Below are positions 32,630 to 50,753 of a stretch of DNA of 64,000 bases, in pieces. The position numbers and the translations under genes were made by a program. Within the stretch, counting starts at the first letter, position 1. The number at the start of each line of letters is the position of its first letter. The DNA is taken from contig OZ059899.1 in the NCBI GenBank assembly GCA_964057225.1, positions 16,128,501-16,192,500 of the forward strand. Direction: 5' to 3'. Under the pieces are notes generated by a model, which was not told the DNA's origin, searched no databases, and was given only the letters and a program-made list of their open reading frames with translations. This stretch comes from Auanema rhodensis (Eukaryota > Nematoda > Chromadorea > Rhabditida > Rhabditidae).

Positions 32630-34886
32630 ATGCCGTCCTCGCCTGCTCCAATACCACCACCCAGGAAAAATCGTCTGACAGGAAAGGACATTTCTAAACC
32701 GATTGATTGTGTGTTCGTAACTATGAATTTTTTGTAATTTATCAATTAAAAACAAAACAATTCTAAAAAAAATCAATATTTGAAATATAAAAATGTATAT
32801 TATAGTCATTTCTTGCACGTTGGACCTGAATTGAAGTCTGAGGATGTAAAGAATGCTATCAAAAAGGAATCATTGGTTTGTTACTGCATTAAATTATATC
32901 GTAATATATATATATAAATATGTTTAGCAACAAATATTAAGCCGAACTGGGCATCCAAATGCTACTTCAACATCTCCTAAACTAACTCCAACCGCAAGAG
33001 ATGCTCCTCCCGATGTAAGCTTAACTATTGTAACTATAATCTGATATATTTTAACAGTTTGATGCACCAAAATATGGACTTGTAGACAGTAATGAAGATA
33101 ATCGCCAATCTGTCAGTTCAGAAGATTATCAATGTATTGGTAATTGGAAGCCATCTGAGGTTAAACGTTATTTCGTAATGCTCAAATCGCTAGAATTCCA
33201 TAATTTTTAGCAACAAGAAAAAGCAAAAATCAACTATGCTAATTTAGAACCCGTTCATGGATATGAGAATATCGAACGCAAGTATAGCTCTTTCTTCTTT
33301 TAATTGTTCATACACACAAATCAATTTCAGGCCTTTTACTAAAAGAACTGCACCACCACCTCCACCTTCTCAGGATGTTAAACCAGCCTTATCAGTAGTA
33401 ATATCGCCAACATCACTGAATGAGTCTGACGAAACGCCAGTTATGAGAACGTTTTATTAAATATATTGATATGAAATGACGTATTGATTAAGGCAGCGAC
33501 CAAATCAACCTATACTGGAGTTGCAGAAGCCCATCAGAACTCCACAACGTATAGAAATGCATACCCTCTCCCCCGTGAGTGCAAATGTATTAATTCAATT
33601 CGATTCTATAAAACTGAAAAAAGAGAAGATACAAAAGAATAATAAGATTGTAACGAAACTAAAACAATGTTGAATAATATCAAAAATAAGTTAAATCATA
33701 AGCACTCTCTCATACATACGTATGCATTTCAATTTATATTGTTTGTATAGGATAATTTTATAACCCAGATACATAACAAAACTCTATATCACTTGAGAAG
33801 TTTTCATTCAAAACCATAATTCATTTTTTTCCAGGAAATTGAACGTCCAAATCGTCTTAATGGCTCTGGAATTCTTGGATTGAATGATAGTATTCCGTTG
33901 CGATCTATATCACCGTCTCCACTTCTATCGACGAGAAGCTCGAAATCTCATAATAGCATGAGTAATGACATGTCTACAACCTCTACAAGCTCTAGTCAGG
34001 GAATATTCACACCACAAAAGTCTGCCCCAAAGCGAGTTAGAGCTCCGCTTCCCCCAGCATTTGCTCAACTAGCTAATGAAGCTCAACAAGTTGTGATTGC
34101 GCGGCACAGTGCCGAAGAACTTCAACAGAGCGAATATTTGAAAAATGAAAACTACAAGAGCAAAAGTGAAAGTTGTATGGAAAATGAAGTTCCACAGGAG
34201 GATCGTATTTTGCCCGTCATAGAGGAAACAGAAGATGACAAAATCAGTGAAAGAGGACGAGAAGAGCCAGTACCTGTTATCCAAAACACTATTGTGAGTT
34301 TTATTTGAAATTTTATTTGAAATCCGCTGCTGAAAACAATAGAAACAACCGATTCGGTGCAAAAGGGTAATTCAATTGGCCCAATCGGTTGTTTCTCGTG
34401 GGTTGTTTCACGTGGGTTGTTTCACGTGGGCCAATTGAATTACCCTTTTGCACCGAATCGGTTGTTTCACGTGGTTTCGATTTCCACGTACGTCGAGACT
34501 GCAACCTAATATTCTAATTAAGCTTATTTCATCCATGTGAACTAAGATGCTTGCAATATATTTATAAACAGACAGTACTTATTAAACCTATTAAACCTTT
34601 TTCAGGATGCTCAAGTTGTTAAACCGGTAACTTCTCAAGTTCCTCCACCTATTCCTAAACCTCGTACAAGAGTATCTGTAAATTGTATTAGTGAAAATAA
34701 ACAAAAACATTTTCAGACTTCAATTTCAACTCCTGTTGGTGATGTCCCATCACGAAACGATGTTCAAATCGAAAAGGTAAGAACTGGAAATCTCTATCCA
34801 TATAATGAAACAACTTGTAGCTAGTAATAGCTGATACTCATGAAAATGATGAAGAAGAAGCGGATATTACGGTTCTCAGGTTGTAA
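32630..34886 (+). CDS. CRIB-motif, proline-rich adaptor-like protein
   Basis: A multi-exon gene beginning MPSSPAPIPPPRKNRL. Splicing at 32708/32816 in matching phase gives ISKPIDCVHFLHVG, which fits the Cdc42/Rac-binding CRIB consensus (I-S-x-P...H-x-x-H-V-G), except that the usual Phe is Cys. Downstream exons carry a possible phosphotyrosine site set (KINYANLEP, HGYENIE, YGLVDSNED), polyproline (RTAPPPPPSQD; PPPIPKPRTR) and a Ser-rich region with RHSAEELQQSEYLKNEN. The stop is at 34886 (ending DITVLRL), with AATAAA immediately after. The composition suggests a Cdc42 effector or SH2/SH3 adaptor at the cortex. The family is not recognised. The intron at about 34299-34604 holds a fold-back element. 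Confidence 0.6.
34343..34467. mobile_element. Fold-back element with perfect 41-bp arms
   Basis: Left arm 34343-34383 (starts AAACAACCGATTCGG) and right arm 34427-34467 are exact reverse complements over 41 bp. The 43-bp loop contains about three copies of a 14-bp direct repeat built on GGTTGTTTCACGTG, which also continues past the right arm. The element sits in an intron of the CRIB gene. It could be a MITE/foldback transposon, or a locally generated hairpin giving a stable RNA stem in the pre-mRNA. Confidence 0.8.
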
Positions 34887-35108
34887 AATAAACATTTCTT
34901 TCTAAAACATTTATTATAATTATAAAACTATATCACTGATAAAACTATCTGTTGAACTCTTACTAATTACACATATTATATGATTATAAAATTATAAAAA
35001 AAGTAAAAGTACATACATATTAGCTTGGGTTATAGCAAGAATGAGCAAGTAAAATGTTACTCGTCGTAAAAAATTATTATAAATGCATGATGCAAAATGA
35101 GAAAAGAG

Positions 35109-40683
<5,575 letters not shown>

Positions 40684-42066
40684 CGTAACGGTTATATTCT
40701 TCTCAATGTTGTTTCAACTGATGAACAAACCTAAAAGTAACTGAACTTAGAAATATTTGAAGATAAAAGTTCAACAACTATTAGGAAAAGCTTCAAAAGA
40801 ATCAAAAAATAAACAATGTCTAAGTTCTAATATCAACAATAGAGACCAGCACCATATAAACGACATACTATGACAAAATAAAAAACTATATCAAGCACCT
40901 TAACTTTTAAACGGACCAATCTAATTATCAGAAATTAGTTATATACTGATATCAGGGAAAAATGCAACCGCACTACCCATATAGTAAATAAAAATAAAAA
41001 AATGCGGAAATAATCATTTGGCGCCAAATGGTAAAATAAATGATTGAACTCATGGTTTATTGATCATTAACCAACTGAGCAGTTTATGTAGCTTCAATGT
41101 GTGTTCCAATTTTTGAGGGAGAACAAAGAAAAAAATGTAGGTCCCCGAAAATCCTACTCCTTTTCCTAGCAACGAGTATCGATAAAGGATTGAAGCTTCT
41201 AACTAATTGCTCTCAATCAATGTGAGCTAAACTACAACTATTCGTATTTTGGACAAAAGAAATTTCGATATGGGAAAAATATGAAAATAAAAGAGAATAA
41301 AGTGTATTGATTGGCAAAATCAATGTATTTGATATAGTTAAGTTAAAATTGATGGGTGAGCTGCTGTTGTGGCTACTCTGTTCAGGCAACTAGGGGTCAC
41401 GACTGACGGTTGGATATAGGGCAGCTGCATGTTATTGATTTCTCTACATCAGCGTACGTGCAGAAGTTGAACGAAATATGAGGAGCAATTGGATTTTATA
41501 AAGAAAAGAAAAGATTGAACGCTGATGTACATGAGCAAGGAACTAAGAGTTTCGCGGGATCTCATGAGTGTGCTTCATTGGCTGACTATTGGCTAGTACA
41601 ACTGATTTTCCTTTCTTTTAAAAAGTATTGATTCCATAAAATCTTGAGTTGGTATCCCTCTCGGTTGTGTATGTTGTTCATCAAATAGGCAGACAGGCTT
41701 TCTTTGTAAGATCTTTTCTGTGTTCTTCCAGCAATTCGGATCATTTATATCATCAACCGCCAACAAATTTTGAAAAGTTGGAGCTTGTCAAGAGAAATCG
41801 CAGAAAATTGATTATAGTTTGATTGGAAATGAATAATTGAGAGAAAAGAAAGAAAGACTCAAATGCTTCATGATGAACAATACGTAAATGTCAATGATGG
41901 TCCCCAAAATTTGCAAAATTCGATAACGTTTATGACAATTCAGCATTTTGACAGCTGACAACTTCGAGCTTATGCTCATTGTATGGATAGAGACTATAAA
42001 AGTTGCTGATTCACTTCTTTGAATATCGTATACTCATTTGTCCGTCTTCAAGACTTGCAAACGTCC
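40684..42066. other. Divergent intergenic region (UGP / ground-like)
   Basis: About 1.4 kb with the E2F-type palindrome and no supported exon. Presumably it holds the promoters of the distal UGP transcript and of the ground-like gene. Confidence 0.5.
41015..41030. promoter_or_regulatory. Perfect palindromic E2F-type site
   Basis: CATTTGGCGCCAAATG is a perfect 16-bp palindrome containing the TTTGGCGC E2F/DP consensus on both strands. It is 332 bp upstream of the distal first exon of the UGP gene. Motif match only. Confidence 0.45.
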
Positions 42067-42567
42067 ATGTTTTATAGAAGTACAAACTTTGCAACATTGT
42101 TTTTATGTATTTGTTTGAATCGGCTTGGTGTAGCTGATAAGCAGTTGCATGAGCATGATGTAGTAGAATCTCACGAAATTGACGGAGGTACTTGTTTATG
42201 TTATTACAGAAGCTTTCAATGCCATTTTTAGATATTGTCGACTTTTTTGGAATTCCACAATTTCCAAGATATAATCCAGCCCCAGTTTCTCGAGATAAAG
42301 ACTGTTCATTAGATCGGCTTCGTAAGCTGATGCACAAAGTGATCGCACGTTGTATAAGCATAACTAATGTTTCATCCAATGTTTCAGAGTATGACTGATA
42401 ATGTACGTGAAACTAAACAGAATATTCATACAAATATAGGCTCAATGGATGGTGGAACATGGTCAATCATATGTGCTGAATGTAACTTTAGTTATATGGC
42501 ACATGCTCAAGATTATTGTATTCATTCGAGATACAACATTACATGTCTGGTATTTCGACAAGATTAA
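42067..42567 (+). CDS. Ground-like (GRL) secreted hedgehog-related protein
   Basis: Three exons joined by two phase-0 introns of 50 bp (after HEHD) and 49 bp (after LRKLMHK). The N-terminus MFYRSTNFATLFLCICLNRL followed by GVAD is a signal peptide. The C-terminal domain of about 75 residues runs from DCSLDRLRKLMHK through TWSIICAECNFSYMAHAQDY to CIHSRYNITCLVFRQD. It has the spaced cysteines and the final '..YC....itC..Fr' of the nematode ground-like domain. GRL proteins are secreted, hedgehog-related and expressed in epidermis, glia and neurons. Total about 133 residues. The unspliced frame through the first intron ends early and is not the product. Confidence 0.82.
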
Positions 42568-42899
42568 CAACAACTTGTTGTTTTGCATATTTAAAACAGA
42601 AACCCTTATTTATGTTTAAAGAAGATTTTTTTGTTTGACTCAGTTGTTCTTCATGAACTATGAAGAACATTCGGAGATAGAGATCTAATGGTGTAGCCTA
42701 TGCATACGTGGTTAGTTCAGACTCTTATCTCAAGTCACCCCATTTGTATTGGATATACCTCCCCTAGTTTCATCTTCTTCCGTGTTAATTTTCAAAAAAT
42801 CAATAAATATTCTTGTATACCAAGCGTGTTTTTCATTGAAATTATTAATAAATTGGATAATTATTCAAAATTCTGCCTTATAAAACATCAACTTACAAG
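42568..42899. other. Short intergenic stretch
   Basis: 3' flank of the GRL gene, possibly holding an unlocated first exon of the glycosyltransferase. Nothing else supported. Confidence 0.4.
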
Positions 42900-44794
42900 C
42901 CGTTGGGGCTTCGAAAGCATCGGGCAGTCAGTCACTTAGTCTTGATAGCTATCACAATAGTCTTCATCCGGATTTACTTATGTCGTACTGCTCAATCTTT
43001 TTTTCCAATCAGGTTAGTTCTTATCCTTTCTCATGATATTACACATATTAAATTAATTTAACAGTAATTCATTGTTAAAAACAATTCGTTTACCAGTTTT
43101 TCAGTTATTTTTAGTTTATTAAAAGGAAATATAATTACTTTTAGGTCAATAGAATCTGAAGAAGATAGAGAAACAACATTTTTTTATTTATTATCCTCAT
43201 TTGATGAAGAATTGGTAAGTACATGGATACAATCAAGAAATTAATGAATTTTTTGAAAATTTCCTCTATTTTTCTCTTCCAAACAATAATTTTGATCTCA
43301 GCTCAACTGCACTTTTAATACTTGGTTACATGGTGTAGAAAACTATTTCGTATTTTCTACGTATAAGCCAAGCATTGAAAACATCAAGAATCGAACGTTT
43401 TATCAGAAATTTCAAAAGTTTGACTATTGGAATCGCATAAGGTTGGTCAAAATCATAAAATAAACCATTGAGAATAATTATGGCATCTGCCCCCCTCAGT
43501 TACAATTTGAAATTATGAATGAAAACAGTACTTTAGGTCTCAATCCCGTTTTGTAGGCCAGTTTTTGGTGAGCCATAATGGAAATGAACCCGATTGGTAC
43601 GTGTTCTCTTCCGATAATACTTTCATATCAATCAAAGAGATGAAACTAGTAAGCAATATTAACGTTATATAATCTCTATGTACAAATGTGTTTATACATA
43701 TTTATATTTAGTCATGATTTTCTAAATGGCTAATCCCTTTTTAGGAACTATCCTATTCTGACAGCTCTTACGCTTATTATTCGACGATTGCTAAGGTTGG
43801 TTCCTGCATACATACACATGTGTATGCCTTGCTTAAATGGCTTCAACAAATTTTTTCAAATTCTATTAAATCAGGCAAAAAAGGTCAACAACCAATGAAC
43901 AGCATGTAGGAGCTTGCGAAGGCGAGCAAGTTTAGTTTGACTTTTTTTGCAGTAAAACTTGTTCATAAGCCACGTGTTGGCGGTCCTTTTGAATTATTTT
44001 CATATGCGTGAACATATTGAGCGGTTGTTTGTCCCTTTTTGCCACTTCTTCAGTAGTGTTTTGCTTCAGTTGAAGAATGAGCTTGTTTGTGTCTTCAACA
44101 CCATCAGTAGTGCAAAAGTGCTAAGTACTTACTTTTTTAAGAACAATGAAGAAAAAACAGAGCTTGACGTTTCATCTTCGATCCCTGTCACAATCTTAAG
44201 CCGTGGAGCATTTTCATTGCTGATGAAGCAGATTAGAAGCCATTCACCAGGTCCCTCTTAATTCTCAGTCAAATAATCCGAGACAATTATGAGGTTTAGG
44301 CTGTGAAGTTACTGGTAATTTGAAAAATTGTCTTGAGACTGGTATAGATTTACATCTGCAACAAGATTCGAATAATGATGACAGGTGAATTATAGCGATA
44401 ATAAACACATGTATATTTTGTCATATCTGTTACTTTGATAAGCTTGGTCTCCACCTTGTGATCATTATTAGATTTATTTCAGATTCCTAACCCTTAATAG
44501 GCATTTCGAAGTGGGAGAAATGAATAGATTTAAAAAGCGAAATGGAGGCAATTATTTCGATTCTGCTCAGGTAATATTTACAAAGAATAGAAGATTCCGT
44601 TCGGATTAAGCCTAATACCTTGTCGTCACAAAACGATTATATCATTTGAAAAGCATCTTCGTTTTCTTTCACTTTCTTTTACAAAGAACTTTCAGACTTT
44701 CACAAACCTAAGCCCCCAGCTGATTAGTTTCCACAATCTAACATGTTCTGATATGACAATAATTGATGTACTTATAAGAAAAGTGAAAGTTTAG
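42900..44794 (+). CDS. C1GALT-like GT31 glycosyltransferase (5' exon unresolved)
   Basis: Exons define a type II membrane protein. A hydrophobic anchor (HLVLIAITIVFIRIYL) is followed by SIESEEDRETTFFYLLSSFD, LNCTFNTWLHGVENYFVFS, and EPDWYVFSSDNTFISIKEMK, which corresponds to the 'E-x-DW...DDDT' segment of core-1 galactosyltransferases. Next come VTILSRGAFSLLMKQI (the GG-x-LS-like region), CEVTGNLKNCLETGIDLHL, and finally QLISFHNLTCSDMTIIDVL ending VKV at 44794. The layout matches C1GALT/fringe GT31 enzymes of the Golgi, which extend O-glycans. The DDD metal motif is SDN, so catalysis may be altered. The start codon is not located; an upstream exon is needed. Some middle exons (43770-44120) are uncertain. 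Confidence 0.68.
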
Positions 44795-45710
44795 ATATAA
44801 TGTCTTGTATTATTGTTTCAAAATTGCAATCAATTAAAAATAAAAGAAAAAAATTTTAATTCATTAGCTGAAAAGTATATATTATATATATATATATATC
44901 TCATATATATTTATAAAATGCATTATAATAGTGCTCTTTGATTCAGAAGACCAACAAACAAAAAAAAATAGACTCTTTCAAATGCAAATTAACAAAAAGA
45001 TATGCAGTTAGGTGGTTTCTTGAGTATTGGATGTAAGTTTTTAAGTTTCGTAACCACCTCTACTAGCAAATATAAACGTTACTCTGAAGAATTCTGGGAT
45101 TGAATGTGAAGAAGTATATAATTGAAATATGATCAGGCAAATGATGAGAGGTCGTGAAATGGCAGAAGCTTTCTAGAATCTTAACCTTCTCACTAGAACG
45201 AAAGTTTAAGGTAACAAAAACAATATACTCTGGAAATATGTACAAAAATTAAAACTTATAATAGTACACAACGCGGACGAAACCTGAATGTAAGAAGAAA
45301 TTGCTCTATCACGCATTTTTAGTAAAGATTAATTTGAATAGTCTTGAGAAGATCTGAGTGTCAGATTTAGCGGCATAAACTAGCGCGTTTCTAAAGATAA
45401 ACGAGAAAGATGGTTCGACTAATCAGTTGAAATCACATGGTGGACACCAAAATTTGGACGAGACCGGCTCGTTGCTCACCTACTCTATGTCTATGTATGT
45501 AAGCGGGCGCTAAACTTATCATCAAGGCCAAAACGTATAAAAAGACTATGAATGATACGGAATGAAGATAGAAAACGGAACGTAAAATAAATAATCTACA
45601 CGGGGCAAAAAATAAGAAAAAAAAAGGAGAAAAACCATAATCAAGTTGGTCAAAAATGGTTGTACAGTGATAGTATAGTCATAACTGATTTTAAAGTTTT
45701 TGAACCTTGT
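44795..45710. other. Convergent 3' intergenic region
   Basis: Between the GT31 and bZIP 3' ends. It contains a TA-dinucleotide run at about 44876-44900 and no supported gene. Confidence 0.5.
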
Positions 45711-47647
45711 TTACATCTTATTACGTTTCAAAGCCATCCCGTTTGCAATGGGTAGGCCATTTATCAGCTGCGGAGCATGGGGAATGTACATAGCTCCATG
45801 AGATGGAGACGACAAAATATCAACCTGAAAAGGTTCAATGAAACCAATTCCACATAAAAAGATACTACCCCAACAGGAGAATCTGATCTGAGATTCGTTC
45901 CAAGCATTGCACCTTTTAGGCAAACACAACGAAGCTCTCTTTCACGGAGTAGAGCTTTAAGATTTTCCAATTCTCGGCATAAAACCTGATTTCTTGTCTG
46001 TAACACCAAAAGTTAATTAAAATAGCACTTAATTATTATACCGATAACTGAGCTTTATCTTGTTCAAGGTTATGCACTCGAGTGATCATGTCATCATGCT
46101 CCTCCTTCTTCCGCTTACGGTATCGAACCGCAGCGGCCTTATTCCGTTCCAGAATCGTCATCCTACGAAAAAAGAACGATAGCGTATACTTAAGCACACC
46201 AATTACCTCCTATCATCTTGCGGTAAGTCTGCATTCAATGGTGCTCTTCCGCGACCGCGACCTCTTCCAGTCCCTGAAGGTGTGCTTCCACCAGTTGGAG
46301 GAGAAGCATCACTGAAAACATACGAAATAAAGATTTCAGAATATATCCTCACATTCTCGACCTTCGGTCATCTAAAGACATTAAACTCGTTGTTCCAGCG
46401 ATAGATACAGTTGGTATATTAGAACTACAAATCGAATCATCGGCAAAAACCTAATGATAATAAATTTATCGATCACTTTTGAGCAGGTTGTACCTTCTGA
46501 GAAATAAGAGGCTTAACATCGCGAGGATCGTATAAAGGATCTGCTTGGTGTAGAGTTAGTAAATTTGGCTGAGAAGAGAGAGATATATCTGAACTGGCAG
46601 GCGACCTTTTGCTAAAATTTATAATTTCCCTTGTTTAAAGATTCAATGATCATACTCTGAGGAAGGATCTCGAGCAGGAACAGATGCTTGTTGCTGAGGG
46701 GAATGACTAGGACTAATACCAACAACGGATGGCGGCGCTAGTAGACCTCCGCTCGTTGATGGATTGCTTGATGGACTAGAAGAAATAGCAATACCAATGA
46801 CTCCAGCTGAATTAGGAGCTGATCCAGGCGCAAGAGAAGAGAATATTGAAGCCAAATCGGGACTAAATATTTATAATGTCCGAAGAACCGTTAATAACGA
46901 ATGACTCACTTGCTTAAATAATTAATGGTATGCAAACGATCTGAGTGCATGTCGAGAACTGTATTCAAAACATCTGCTGTACGAGGGGCTTGATTAACAT
47001 CGACCGAGTTGCCATGATCTTTCATCTTAAATTAATTAATCTCAATTGTTTTCAGTTGTAAGATTACAGTCGTACCTTGTCTAGCAATTTAGAGATATCA
47101 GCAGTACTTAAATTCTCATTTACGCCGTCCACTTCCGTTCTCAGGATATTAATGTTAGAAAAGATGCCTGGTGATTCGGATAGGGAAGAGGGAATTTTAA
47201 GAAGGGACATCCCTAAACAATTAGATGAAGGATGTGACAGGAACATCATAATGCTCACCTGAGTTATTAGTACTTGGTAAACTGATTGATGAAGGTGCAA
47301 GTCCATTAGCTTCGAGAGTTCCGGCAGATATTCGGCGATTTGCTTCAGCAAATTTCGCTTCAAATGGATTAACCGATAAACATTTATGCATCAGCTCAGC
47401 TGTGGAAGGAAATTCTAAAACGCATTTATGAAAACCTTAAAACAATGATTAAAAAAACCTCCATTAGGGGTAGCACCACCGAGTGCACGTTGCATACTAG
47501 TGTCTGTATCCGGCGAATTAGTGGCAAGATGGACTTTCTGATAAGATAGTCTGATTAAAAATCAATTCCAAAAGGTGGTACCTTTTTTGTTTGAGGAGCA
47601 TCTGGCAGTCCGTTCGTTGTACCAACGGACGACATTTTACTTATCAT
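45711..47647 (-). CDS. ATF7-like bZIP transcription factor
   Basis: Begins [18 protein letters not shown] (47647; alternative Met at 47635), then [20 protein letters not shown] and [19 protein letters not shown], a docking-type N-terminal segment seen in C. elegans ATF-7-like proteins. The middle is Ser/Pro-rich ([12 protein letters not shown]). The basic region is [19 protein letters not shown] (near 46130), followed by a leucine zipper ([31 protein letters not shown]). The end is [10 protein letters not shown] at 45711. It should bind CRE-like DNA as a dimer. In C. elegans ATF-7 is a p38 MAPK (PMK-1) target in innate immunity. An ATF2/7 assignment is more likely than ATF4, but the bZIP alone resembles both. 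Confidence 0.78.
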
Positions 47648-47929
47648 CTGCTAGGAAAGTTATTAACATGTCATGCTCTGCAACATTAGAATATTCAAAT
47701 AAAAGTTCATGATACTGTTGGAAAGTAATCGATATATTGCCCCGATAAAACGGTGTATTACGAATGTTGACTTAGAAATATTGAGCAATTATCTTAATTC
47801 AACAAAAAAAAAAGCTGAAGGCAACTTAAACAAAAAAAGTTAACAACGTGTGATAACATTAAACGAGACCGCAAAGCACTCAGGTGTAAAACAGATCAAA
47901 CGGTAAAAAAGCACTAAAGCAAGATTGAT

Positions 47930-50753
47930 TTAATGGGCATGTCCAGCTTCGTCATCGGGTACTCTAACATCATCAATCTTGAGAATCATACGAACAACCT
48001 TAAAACATTTTATGAGATTTGCGTAAAACAGATCTTGATCGCACCTGTGTAGCGAGAGAGATTTGTTCCTTCTTAGACAAGAGTGTTTCAATGACCTTCT
48101 GCTCCCTCATGTCGTTGGTTCCAGAGAAAGTAGCGTCAATACCAAGACGTGGATTCTTTTGGGCCAATTGTTTAGCCTAAAAATCCAATTAATGTTATCC
48201 AATTTGTGATTTGACACACCTTCAGGTCAGTGATGGCATCAATTGGAGATAATCCACTATTCTCAGCCAAAGCCATTGGAATAGCCTCAAGAGCATCAGC
48301 AAAGGCACGGAAAGAATATTGTTCAAGTCCTTCGATCTGGAAAAAAATACATGCAGTGCAAAAAATTGCAGATTCAATCAAAGTTTGGGAATATTCACAC
48401 AATACACACCTTATCAGCTTCGGCAGCAACTTCGAGAGCGCATGCAACTTCAGCAGCTCCACCACCATAAACAATTCTGTCATCTCTGACTAAATTGCGA
48501 ATGACGCACAAAGCATCATGAAGAGATCTCTTGGCTTCATCAATAATCATTTTATTTCCTCCTCGGATCATGATGGTAACAGCCTTCATGTTGGGGCATT
48601 GCTCGATGGAGAGCATTTCATCACGAGCAGTTCCGAAGGTAATTTCGCGTACAAGTCCAGCACTACCCAGCTTTTGTTCTGTGAGTTCCTCAAATCTGGA
48701 TAAAGACCTGTTTATAGCTATTAGTTTTAAAACCGTACCTTGGTACAATTCTTCCATTTGTGGCAATAGCAAGAAGTTCAATTTCTGGCCCTCCTACCCA
48801 TCGGACAGCAGGGAGCTTATGGTGATGTAAAAGATGATTAGCTTCGTCGTCGAATCCCCATTGGCAAATGGCAAGAGTAGCTCCACTAGCTTTAACCTAT
48901 AAAACCTTTGTTGAAAAACATAAACATTTGAAAAACTTACTTGTTGGATCATTTTCTCGAAGGTTTCTCTCTCATATTCTCTAAGCTTCTTGAAATCTTC
49001 AGTAGAGGTGATATCAAGCTTATGCTTGGTCTTTGGCTTGGGGGGCTCAAATGGACAAGTGAGAATGGCGACCTAAATCAACAATTACTTTGGGCAATTG
49101 CGAAGTTAAACAAACCTTAGCATTCTTGATTTCCTTGGGCATTTGGGGATGAGACATGGTTTTATCGATAACAATTCCCTTCACAAGCTGTGAATCCTCA
49201 AGGCGTCCTCCAACCTTTCCTTGCATCTTAATCAACTCGAAGTTGACATCACGCTTTTCAAGATCAGCAACTGATAAAACAGCATCTACAGCGATTTCAG
49301 CAAATTGACGAATTGAGCGATTTACACTTTAAAAAATATGATCATCTATGTTCAGATAGGTTTACATACATCTTAGATCCAAGGGAAGTCTGAGCAGTTT
49401 CTACGAGTCTTTCTCTATTTTGAACTGGGAAATTGTCAGCGATAGAGTCAAGAGTCTCCAAAGCCTACAAAGAAAACATTCAACAAATGTTTCTTCAGAT
49501 AATTACAAACCTTCTTGCAAGCCAAATCGAATCCATCAGCAATCTTAATAGGATGAATTCCCTTGTCAATGAGGTGTTCAGCTTCCTCTAAAAGAGCTCC
49601 GGCGAGAACTGAAAAAAATATTCATATGAAAAAGAAAACAAAAAAAATGAAGGGGAGAAAGAGCACAATAGGAAAGCAGCTGCATAATAGTTCGCAGAAC
49701 TGGCATAATCCTCTGCGCACACAAAATCGATAGCGTAGAAGCATAGAGAAAAAATGCGAGCAACCCACTCCGCGGGGAAAAGCTACACATCGTTGGACAA
49801 ACAATAAACCCTCAAATTAACAAAATTAACAATTAGTAACCAAATAGCTGATAGGCTGAGAAACACTTATTTTGAAAGTATCATGTATCAAAACATAAAC
49901 AAATGTTCTAGACCAAGATTGGGAAAGGTGTAGCATGTGAGAAAATCCTCACGGAATTTGGATAGAATCAACGGCTAAATCCATGATTCCCTCAAGAATT
50001 GGAATTAGCTTAATCTATGTTATTAACAAGAAATGGAATATTTAATATCCATTACAGCAACATAATCTAGGGTTTCGGAGCAAATACTGCAACAAAATTT
50101 CAGCGCCGCATGGTGACAAAAGAAAGAAATGCTAGTTAGAGCAAAATAAACGTTGATCATTGTCAATCAAAAAAAAACATCAATATATACTTAATCTTAA
50201 CTTATATGATTAATGTCATAAAGTCAAAAGAAGAGTGCAAATAACAAGTACTCAAATATTTTAAACAGAATAAGCCCAATACTAGTTTAAAAATGATACA
50301 AAGGCAAACACGTACCGACTACTCCAGTGGTTCCATCTCCAATTTCAGCATCTTGGGATTTGCTCAACTCAACCATTAACTTGGCAACATGGTGTTGGAC
50401 GTCCATTTTCTCCATGATGGTAGCACCATCGTTTGAGATTGTGACTTCACCGTCAGGGGAAACCTAGATAGAGGAATTGAAATTGAGTCATGGTGTGCAA
50501 TCTAACCAGCATTTTGTCCAATCCACGGGGTCCCAAGGAGGTTTTCAAAGTGTTGGCAACAGCCCTGGCGGCCATGATGTGTGTCTGAAACAATTAGATA
50601 CTTATTGGAACCCTAACGAGTCAGCTATCTTGAAGCATTCAATCGTACCTTTAAAGCTTCTACACCAGTCAGACGTTTCTGGTTTTCTTGATCCCTCATC
50701 AAGATGAACGGCTGTCCATACTCGTCGAAGATTAATTGAGCGGATGCCGCCAT
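47930..50753 (-). CDS. cct-5: T-complex chaperonin subunit epsilon (CCT5)
   Basis: N-terminus [17 protein letters not shown] at 50753, then [14 protein letters not shown] and [16 protein letters not shown] with [20 protein letters not shown], and [11 protein letters not shown], the ATP-binding GDGTT motif of group II chaperonins. Later segments include [19 protein letters not shown] and [15 protein letters not shown]. The C-terminus is [12 protein letters not shown] at 47930. The length of about 540 residues is normal. CCT folds actin, tubulin and WD-repeat proteins in the cytosol as a double ring of eight paralogues; the FDEYGQPF start is specific to the epsilon subunit. One intron (about 49617-50315) is about 700 bp, much longer than its neighbours. 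Confidence 0.95.

Noticed and set aside
42011-42379. 122-codon minus ORF
   Set aside because: Antisense shadow of the ground-like gene, whose plus-strand exons give a signal peptide and a full domain.
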